Shown one piece after another: positions 34,587 to 39,682 of a DNA stretch of 39,682 bases. Every line of letters begins with the position of its first letter. The first letter of the stretch is position 1. The translations under genes and the position numbers were made by a program. The DNA comes from JAQVSH01 sp964451605 (GTDB lineage Bacteria > Bacteroidota > Bacteroidia > Bacteroidales > UBA4181): positions 1 to 39,682 of the forward strand of contig CAYVJA010000021.1 in NCBI GenBank assembly GCA_964451605.1, written 5' to 3'. The notes under the pieces are model-generated. The model was not told the origin of the DNA. It was given only the letters and a program-made list of their open reading frames with translations, and made no database searches.

Positions 34587-35532
34587 TCTTTTACTTCTCC
34601 TTACCGTGGTGTCTGGTCAGGAAGGTGCGTCCGTAAACAGGGGCAAAGCTCCCGATGCCGCCGCGGCTCCCCAAAAGCAGGAAGAGGAGAAAGATACCGT
34701 GGTTCGTTATAAACGGATGAGGGGGTTTCGTTTAGGTCTCGACTTTTCCAGGGTGGGGGCCTCCTTTATCTATGCCGACCGTATGGAACTTGGGGTTGTC
34801 TCCGACTTCGAAGTGAAAGACCGGTGGTATTGGGTGGGTGAGTTGGGCCTGGCGCAGGTGGATGTGTTTAAGGCAGGCTGGTCGTATGCCGGTTCGGGCC
34901 TCTACATTAAATCGGGAATGAATTACAACTTTTTGCAACCGGATAATCCCGATTATCACGATGCAGCTACCATTGGCTTTCGGCTGGCCGGAAGTACTTT
35001 TTCGCAGCAGATGTCGAATATTTCGCTGGGCGATGGGTACTGGGGAACTTCAGTTCTGGAACATATCCCTTCTAAGGGTGTCAGTGCTTACTGGCTAGAG
35101 GCGGTTGTGGGAGCAAAAGCCGAATTGTCGAAAAATGTCTATATCGGCGGGGATATAGGATTGCGTTTTAAAATCTCCGACTCTTCGAAAGAGGTCACTC
35201 CCTATTATATTCCCGGATTTGGGAAAGGGGGCAAATCGTTGTCGCCGGCCTTCAGTTATTACGTTCTCTATCTCTTTCCCCCTACCGATCCTGCTGCGCG
35301 TGCAACCCAAAAGAAGAAACTCCAGCAACAGAAAGAACAGGCCCGCAAGAAGGAGGCCGACCTGAAAGCGCAGGATAAGGCCATTCGTGAGCAACGCAAA
35401 GAGGAGAGGAATCTTCTCCGGATGGAAAAACGCGGCATTATTCCTCTTCCCGAGGCCCCTGCCGATTCTGTGCCGGCTGCTCCCAAAACGACACCGCCTG
35501 CTTCAAGGACTGCACCCCCTGCTGCCAGGTAA
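34558..35532 (+). CDS. DUF6048-like outer-membrane protein
   Basis: A 324-residue protein with a signal peptide (IFASFISLLLLLTVVSGQ) and a beta-barrel-like middle (about 45-230) with aromatic strand ends such as RMRGFRLGLDFSRVGAS, WYWVGELGLAQVDV and YYVLYLFPP. The C-terminal 80 residues are charged coiled coil (KKKLQQQKEQARKKEADL) and a Pro/Ala/Thr tail. It fits the DUF6048 family. The role is unknown; pairing with the DUF6452 lipoprotein and proximity to LptD suggest outer-membrane biogenesis or homeostasis, as inference only. I chose the ATG at 34558, where the signal peptide begins, over starts further upstream. Confidence 0.75.
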   Translation: MTRIFASFISLLLLLTVVSGQEGASVNRGKAPDAAAAPQKQEEEKDTVVRYKRMRGFRLGLDFSRVGASFIYADRMELGVVSDFEVKDRWYWVGELGLAQVDVFKAGWSYAGSGLYIKSGMNYNFLQPDNPDYHDAATIGFRLAGSTFSQQMSNISLGDGYWGTSVLEHIPSKGVSAYWLEAVVGAKAELSKNVYIGGDIGLRFKISDSSKEVTPYYIPGFGKGGKSLSPAFSYYVLYLFPPTDPAARATQKKKLQQQKEQARKKEADLKAQDKAIREQRKEERNLLRMEKRGIIPLPEAPADSVPAAPKTTPPASRTAPPAAR

Positions 35533-35541
35533 TAGTGGTAG

Positions 35542-35581
35542 AAAAAAAAGGAGGCTGCTTCGATATTTCGAAACAGCCTCC
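35542..35581 (-). terminator. Intrinsic terminator of gapA
   Basis: On the minus strand a 14-bp stem with one mismatch (35581-35568 with 35563-35550) closes a 4-base loop and is followed by eight U residues (35549-35542). It is 24 bases after the gapA stop. The palindrome also lies 17 bases past the DUF6048 stop, so it may serve both convergent units. Confidence 0.88.
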
Positions 35582-35605
35582 CGCTATAAAGGAGCTACCT
35601 TACAT

Positions 35606-36607
35606 TTATACAGTTGCCATGTGGGCAATCAGTTCGAGCACTTTGTTTGAATAACCCCACTCGTTGTCGTACCAAGATACCAGCTTAACAAAGTTGTTGT
35701 TGAGCGAGATACCGGCTTTGGCATCGAAGATGGAGGTACGGGCATCGTGGATGAAGTCGGTGGAAACCACTTCGTCTTCGGTGTAACCCAGAATACCTTT
35801 CAATTCGTTCTCGGAAGCAGCCTTGAGAGCAGCGCAGATTTCAGCATAGCTGGCACCTTTTTCGAGGCGGCAGGTGAGGTCGACTACCGATACATCAAGG
35901 GTAGGAACACGGAAGGCCATACCGGTGAGTTTGCCATTCAGGGCAGGGATAACTTTACCCACTGCCTTGGCTGCTCCGGTAGAGGAGGGAATAATGTTTC
36001 CGGCAGCTGCACGACCACCTCTCCAATCTTTGGCAGAGGGAGCATCAACCGTTTTCTGGGTATTGGTGGTTGCGTGAACAGTGGTCATCAACCCTTCAAC
36101 AATGCCAAATTTGTCGTTGATCACCTTTGCAAGGGGAGCAAGACAGTTAGTGGTACAGGATGCATTCGACACAAAGGTTTCGCCTTTGTAGGTATTGTGG
36201 TTAACACCCATAACAAACATGGGGGTGTCGTCTTTCGAGGGAGCAGACATGACAACCCGTTTTGCACCGGCGTCGATATGTCCCTGTGCTTTCTCCTTGG
36301 TCAGGAAAAGACCGGTTGATTCAACCACGTATTCAGCGCCAATTTCGCCCCACTTCAGATCGGCAGGGTTTTTCTCGGCAGTTACGCGGATAGCTTTTCC
36401 ATTCACTACCAACTTACCGTCTTTTACATCGACCGAACCTTCGAAACGACCATGAACGGAATCATAACGGAGCATGTAAGCCATGTAGTCAACATCGATA
36501 AGGTCATTAATCCCTACCACTTCGATGTCTTTTCTGTCCTGGGCTGCACGGAACACCAGGCGGCCGATGCGGCCAAATCCGTTGATACCAACTTTGATTT
36601 TTGACAT
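35606..36607 (-). CDS. gapA: Glyceraldehyde-3-phosphate dehydrogenase, type I
   Basis: A 333-residue NAD-dependent enzyme of glycolysis, making 1,3-bisphosphoglycerate. The Rossmann motif GINGFGRIGR starts at residue 7. INDL with D35 indicates NAD over NADP preference. The catalytic C151 in SNASCTTNC and H178 in TTVHATTNTQ are present, along with NIIPSSTGAAKAVGKVIP (partly quoted) and WYDNEWGYS. Its length is typical. It is transcribed alone, divergent from glyA, with its own promoter and a strong terminator. Confidence 0.97.
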   Translation of the reverse strand: MSKIKVGINGFGRIGRLVFRAAQDRKDIEVVGINDLIDVDYMAYMLRYDSVHGRFEGSVDVKDGKLVVNGKAIRVTAEKNPADLKWGEIGAEYVVESTGLFLTKEKAQGHIDAGAKRVVMSAPSKDDTPMFVMGVNHNTYKGETFVSNASCTTNCLAPLAKVINDKFGIVEGLMTTVHATTNTQKTVDAPSAKDWRGGRAAAGNIIPSSTGAAKAVGKVIPALNGKLTGMAFRVPTLDVSVVDLTCRLEKGASYAEICAALKAASENELKGILGYTEDEVVSTDFIHDARTSIFDAKAGISLNNNFVKLVSWYDNEWGYSNKVLELIAHMATV

Positions 36608-36660
36608 AATTGTATCTGTTTGAAATTTATAAAAAAAGTGATTTTTCTCTTTTGGCGCTG

Positions 36661-36693
36661 CAAATGTAACACAACCAAAAGAAAAAAGTTCAA
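36661..36693 (-). promoter_or_regulatory. Promoter of gapA
   Basis: On the minus strand an exact -7 box TACATTTG (36668 to 36661) is preceded at 22 bases by TTG (36693 to 36691). Transcription should start near 36654, about 47 bases before the ATG at 36607. The same -7 sequence is used by the tRNA-Arg promoter at 96-103. Confidence 0.6.
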
Positions 36694-36708
36694 TCTGATA
36701 ATTTTATT

Positions 36709-36716
36709 TACATTTG
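36709..36716 (+). promoter_or_regulatory. Promoter -7 element of glyA
   Basis: TACATTTG is an exact TAnnTTTG box facing glyA. No good -33 element is seen 19-21 bases upstream. The start would be near 36723, leaving an untranslated leader of about 150 bases, unusually long for this window. Confidence 0.5.
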
Positions 36717-36746
36717 CCGCACCTTTTTGTCTGATCTTCCGTCTTA

Positions 36747-36839
36747 CCCAAAAGCCTGTTTTTGGGGATCTGCCGTGGCGACAAAGGGTGCCGGCTCTTT
36801 CGTCGGACAGCTGAATGGCAGCCTCCGGGTGTGTAGAGC
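36747..36839 (+). promoter_or_regulatory. Structured 5' leader of glyA, possible cis-regulatory RNA
   Basis: Two hairpins can be drawn. The first pairs CCCAAAA (36747-36753) with TTTTGGG (36760-36766). The second is a longer hairpin: GCTCT (36794-36798) with AGAGC (36835-36839), enclosing CGGA/TCCG (36804-36807, 36824-36827) and GCTG/CAGC (36810-36813, 36819-36822). A competing pairing, GCCG (36772-36775) with CGGC (36792-36795), would exclude the base of the second hairpin. I do not recognise a known riboswitch class. Confidence 0.35.
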
Positions 36840-36874
36840 AGATGAGAACCAACGACTAATCAAATGATTGCTAT

Positions 36875-38155
36875 ATGAGTAGAGATGAGATGATTTTTGG
36901 ATTGATAGACCAGGAGAAGAGACGTCAGCGAGAGGGTATTGAGCTGATCGCCTCCGAGAACTTTGTCAGTGATCAGGTTTTGCAGGCAATGGGTTCGGTG
37001 TTGACCAATAAATACGCCGAAGGCTATCCCGGACGCCGCTATTATGGCGGATGTCAGGTGGTCGACCAGGTAGAGCAGCTGGCTATCGACAGAATCAAGA
37101 CGCTTTTCGGTGCTGCCTGGGCTAATGTACAACCCCATTCCGGTGCCCAGGCCAATGCTGCTGTGATGTTTGCCTGTCTGAAACCCGGCGATGTGATTCT
37201 CGGTTTCGATTTGTCGCATGGCGGCCATTTAACCCACGGATCGCCCGTTAACTATTCAGGTGTGCTTTATCGTCCCATGGCCTATCAGGTTAGCGAAGCT
37301 ACCGGAAGGGTCGATTACGACAACATGGAGGTAGTTGCCCTGCGTGAAAAACCGAAGTTGATTATTGCCGGTGCCTCGGCCTATTCGCGCGACTGGGATT
37401 ATGCCCGTATGCGTGCTATTGCCGATAAAGTGGGGGCTCTGCTCATGGCCGATATCTCTCATCCTGCCGGTCTGATTGCCAAGGGTTTGCTCAATCATCC
37501 CTTCCCTCATTGTCATATTGTAACCACCACTACCCATAAAACACTTCGCGGCCCTCGCGGGGGTCTGATTCTTCTGGGTACAGATTTTGAGAATCCCTGG
37601 GGATACACCACACCCAAGGGTGAGGTAAAGATGATGTCACAGTTGCTCGATTCGGCTGTTTTCCCCGGAATACAGGGCGGACCGCTCGAACATGTTATTG
37701 CTTCGAAGGCTGTGGCATTTGGAGAAGCCCTCACCGACGAATACGGCGTTTATGTTAACCGTGTAAAAAAGAATGCCTCTGTAATGGCCTCCGCTTTTAT
37801 GGATCTGGGCTATAAAGTCATTTCGGGCGGAACCGACAATCACAGTATGTTGATAGATCTCCGTTCACGTTTTCCCGAATTGACGGGAAAGATGGCTGAG
37901 AATGCCCTGGGTCGCGCCGATATTACCATCAATAAAAATATGGTTCCCTTCGACAGCCGTTCGCCCTTCCTCACTTCCGGTATTCGGGTGGGTACTCCGG
38001 CCGTTACTACTCGGGGCCTGCTGGAGCAGGATATTCTGAAGGTGGTTGAGCTGATCGATACCGTACTGAAAAACGACACCTGCGAGAAAACCGCCAAGGC
38101 CGTTAAGGCTGAGGTTAATGGCATGATGTCCGATCGGCCGCTTTTTGCCTGGTAA
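36875..38155 (+). CDS. glyA: Serine hydroxymethyltransferase
   Basis: A 426-residue PLP enzyme that converts serine and tetrahydrofolate into glycine and methylene-tetrahydrofolate, the main source of one-carbon units for purines and thymidylate. Features in order: IELIASENFVSDQVLQAMGS (partly quoted), NKYAEGYPGRRYYGG, QPHSGAQANAAV, DISHPAGLIAKG, and the PLP lysine in TTTTHKTLRGPRGG (about residue 222). The length matches the family. The start follows a long, possibly regulated leader. It is convergent with the DUF4831 gene, only four bases separating their stops, with no room for a terminator. Confidence 0.97.
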   Translation: MSRDEMIFGLIDQEKRRQREGIELIASENFVSDQVLQAMGSVLTNKYAEGYPGRRYYGGCQVVDQVEQLAIDRIKTLFGAAWANVQPHSGAQANAAVMFACLKPGDVILGFDLSHGGHLTHGSPVNYSGVLYRPMAYQVSEATGRVDYDNMEVVALREKPKLIIAGASAYSRDWDYARMRAIADKVGALLMADISHPAGLIAKGLLNHPFPHCHIVTTTTHKTLRGPRGGLILLGTDFENPWGYTTPKGEVKMMSQLLDSAVFPGIQGGPLEHVIASKAVAFGEALTDEYGVYVNRVKKNASVMASAFMDLGYKVISGGTDNHSMLIDLRSRFPELTGKMAENALGRADITINKNMVPFDSRSPFLTSGIRVGTPAVTTRGLLEQDILKVVELIDTVLKNDTCEKTAKAVKAEVNGMMSDRPLFAW

Positions 38156-38159
38156 ACGC

Positions 38160-39260
38160 CTATTTAACCTCCATCAAGACGCTGGTAAGCGTTCCCATCT
38201 GGTAAACCGGAATCCGTTTCGATGCGAGGGTTTCGTTGTTTACGGAGATTTTTACCTCTACCTGAGCCGGAACTCTGTAATAGACAGAGTTCTTTAGAAT
38301 CTCCTTCTCTTTTTTCGATTTGGCCACCGTTTTCGGATTTACCAGTTCCATGTTGTTCACGGTAACTTCGCCCTGAGGTGTATAGAGACAGGCTACCTCC
38401 ATCGCCCCCTCCTTATTGGGAGCGAAACCGGCCTGTTCGGAAAAATAGAAGAGCGTGGTTTTTTGCGTTTTTCCTGCGGGTAGCGATACAAACGATCGTT
38501 TAACGGGTATTTCCATAGAGGTGCCCGTAAAGAGGGTCAGAAGTGATGCCTCCTGCAGAGCGATCTGCTCCAGGAGTAACTTGAGTGTGGGCGCATCGGG
38601 AGAGTCGTCGGCCTCACCATTCAGGAGATCCTGTCGCCGCTGCCTGAGATCGAATATCTGTTGAGCCAGCTCTTTGGCCTGTGACTCTTTAGGAAGATGC
38701 TGCAACTTTTTTACCACCAAAGGTTCTTTTACAAAGGCGGTGTCTTTCAGCATGAGCTTATAGAGTGTGTCGACCGTTTGGAAGAGAGGATTCTCAATTA
38801 CCATATTTTTGAATCCGGTGGTGATTTCGGCCGGGGCGAACTCGCCGGAGGCAAGAAAACTCGAGAGGCTCATATCGAGAAGGGCCCCCTCTTTGGTAAG
38901 GGTAATAAGCCGCTCAATATTTTTGGGCAGGTTCTTGAAGGTGATCACATAATATTGCGAAGGATCCAATTCGAAATGCTCAGAGAGCGAGACGGTTCCG
39001 ATGCGCCATTTTACATTATCCGTCTTGTTCACGTTCATCTGGAGATATTTGGCGGCATACTCGGCAAAAGGACCCTTTCGGATGATGGTCTTTACCAACT
39101 CTACATCGACCTTTAGCGAGGTTTTAGGCAGTCCGTAAAGCAGCGTGTTATTCGCCAGCGGGGTGCCTACGGCATAGGGGGTGGTTTGAAAGGTCTGCGA
39201 CAGCCCGGGCAAAGCTGAAATTAAAAGGCATAACCCGGTCAGTATGAAATTTTTTATCAT
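38160..39260 (-). CDS. DUF4831 family secreted protein
   Basis: A 366-residue exported protein with a signal peptide (IKNFILTGLCLLISALPGLSQ, cleavage near QTF; partly quoted). The N-terminal half contains LLYGLPKTSLKVDVELV and ERLITLTKEGALLDMSLS; a helical middle with QRRQDLLNGEADDSPDAPTL precedes a C-terminal beta-rich region (KSFVSLPAGKTQKT-like). It fits DUF4831, which is specific to Bacteroidota and of unknown function. The location is the periplasm or outer membrane. Its ATG overlaps the stop of the nnrD-type gene (ATGA), so the two are translated from one mRNA. Confidence 0.8.
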   Translation of the reverse strand: MIKNFILTGLCLLISALPGLSQTFQTTPYAVGTPLANNTLLYGLPKTSLKVDVELVKTIIRKGPFAEYAAKYLQMNVNKTDNVKWRIGTVSLSEHFELDPSQYYVITFKNLPKNIERLITLTKEGALLDMSLSSFLASGEFAPAEITTGFKNMVIENPLFQTVDTLYKLMLKDTAFVKEPLVVKKLQHLPKESQAKELAQQIFDLRQRRQDLLNGEADDSPDAPTLKLLLEQIALQEASLLTLFTGTSMEIPVKRSFVSLPAGKTQKTTLFYFSEQAGFAPNKEGAMEVACLYTPQGEVTVNNMELVNPKTVAKSKKEKEILKNSVYYRVPAQVEVKISVNNETLASKRIPVYQMGTLTSVLMEVK

Positions 39261-39682
39261 AACAACAACTTTTTATACGCTTTTCCGATGGCGTTACACA
39301 GATCGCCTGCCATCAAAGAGGGTTGGCTCTGCTCCCCGGCTGCAATGTCGCCTGCGAGACCATGCAGGAAAGCAGAAACTATGGCGGCCCGGGCACCCGA
39401 AAAGCCTTGTGCAAGCAAAGATAGTACAATTCCCGCTAATACGTCGCCGCTCCCGGCAGTTGCCATTCCGGCATTTCCGGTGGTATTCACATAGAGTTGG
39501 CCATCGGGAAGGGTGATGGTGCTGAATCGACCCTTTCGCAATATGATTACTCCAAACCTTGAAGAGAAGCGGCGTTGTGCCTCAATCTGCTCAGGGATAT
39601 TCCGCGCTGTCTCGCCTAAAGAGGAGAGCAAGCGGGAAAACTCTCCCGGATGGGGTGTCAGCACGGTGTCGGGAGGAAGTTG
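39257..39682 (-). CDS. ADP-dependent NAD(P)H-hydrate dehydratase (NnrD-type), 5' part beyond the window
   Basis: The 141 residues present are the C-terminal end of the carbohydrate-kinase-like domain that repairs hydrated NAD(P)H. Visible are VLTPHPGEFSRLL, the ribokinase-like VILRKGRFSTI, and the ATP/ADP site NTTGNAGMATAGSGDVLAGI (20 residues), where the Asp of GSGDVL is catalytic in the family. The gene runs out of the window on its 5' side at 39682; in most bacteria of this group it is fused to an N-terminal NnrE epimerase domain, which cannot be checked here. It overlaps the DUF4831 gene by four bases. Confidence 0.9.
   Translation of the reverse strand, partial: QLPPDTVLTPHPGEFSRLLSSLGETARNIPEQIEAQRRFSSRFGVIILRKGRFSTITLPDGQLYVNTTGNAGMATAGSGDVLAGIVLSLLAQGFSGARAAIVSAFLHGLAGDIAAGEQSQPSLMAGDLCNAIGKAYKKLLL

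Larger units (their letters stand above)
36660..36717. repeat. 10-bp inverted repeat containing the two divergent -7 elements
   Basis: GCAAATGTAA (36660-36669) and TTACATTTGC (36708-36717) are perfect reverse complements, separated by 38 bases. Each contains an outward-facing -7 box TACATTTG. The inner spacer holds runs of A and T. Confidence 0.75.

Noticed and set aside
36514..36852. 112-codon minus-strand open frame over the gapA start and leader
   Set aside because: It runs over the promoter region and overlaps gapA in another frame; no protein features.
1..39682. CRISPR arrays, insertion sequences, rRNA genes
   Set aside because: No regularly spaced repeats, no transposase-like protein and no rRNA sequence were seen on either strand.

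Overview
This window looks like a chromosomal segment of a Bacteroidota bacterium, most likely order Bacteroidales; I cannot fix the genus. The evidence is a 286-residue primary sigma factor of the Bacteroidetes type, several promoters with the TTTG / TAnnTTTG architecture of that phylum instead of -35/-10 boxes, little sign of Shine-Dalgarno sequences, and families largely restricted to the phylum (DUF4831, DUF6048 with DUF6452, DUF4105, a GH3 glycosidase fused to a serine beta-lactamase-like domain, a 633-residue PurF). No phage, transposon, CRISPR or obvious island is visible. The sequence is from a draft assembly: it has one 10-N scaffold gap (32247-32256) and two other coding disruptions.

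Layout. 1-126: tRNA-Arg(ACG) with its promoter, minus strand. 269-7150: an RND efflux operon (adaptor, inner-membrane pump broken by a small deletion, TolC-like channel) followed by an overlapping RlmD/TrmA-type RNA methyltransferase. 7190-8982: an HtrA protease with an unusual triple operator-like repeat and a strong terminator. 8985-11874: rpoD, a SpoT/MESH1-like HD hydrolase and a CoA-transferase. 11882-15995: a ComB-like phosphatase, then divergently a SPOR-like secreted protein, PurF and an EamA transporter. 16065-17161: class II fructose-bisphosphate aldolase carrying an in-frame UGA. 17158-20537: RfbD, a DUF1080 lipoprotein and a phosphosugar mutase. 20511-26170 (minus): GH3/beta-lactamase fusion, DUF4105 membrane protein, PyrI, PyrB. 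26238-28312 (minus): YigZ/IMPACT protein and DnaA. 28555-30749 (minus): MlaD-like lipid-transport protein and an N-acetylmuramoyl-L-alanine amidase, divergent from LptD, RidA, DUF6452 and DUF6048 (plus). 35542-36607 (minus): gapA, divergent from glyA (plus). 38160-39682 (minus): DUF4831 protein and the 3' part of an nnrD-type NAD(P)HX dehydratase gene.

The gene set is mostly housekeeping: central carbon metabolism (fba, gapA, phosphosugar mutase), one-carbon and nucleotide synthesis (glyA, purF, pyrBI), replication and transcription initiation (dnaA, rpoD), and envelope building (LptD, MlaD, amidase, GH3 fusion, HtrA, RND pump). I do not see a clearly new multi-gene system. The points most worth a second look are the UGA codon inside the aldolase with a weak hairpin after it, the 10-bp-phased TGTTAA triplet before htrA, the long structured leader of glyA with mirror-image promoter boxes shared with gapA, the deletion that breaks the RND pump, and the dnaA terminator that ends only 8 bases before yigZ.
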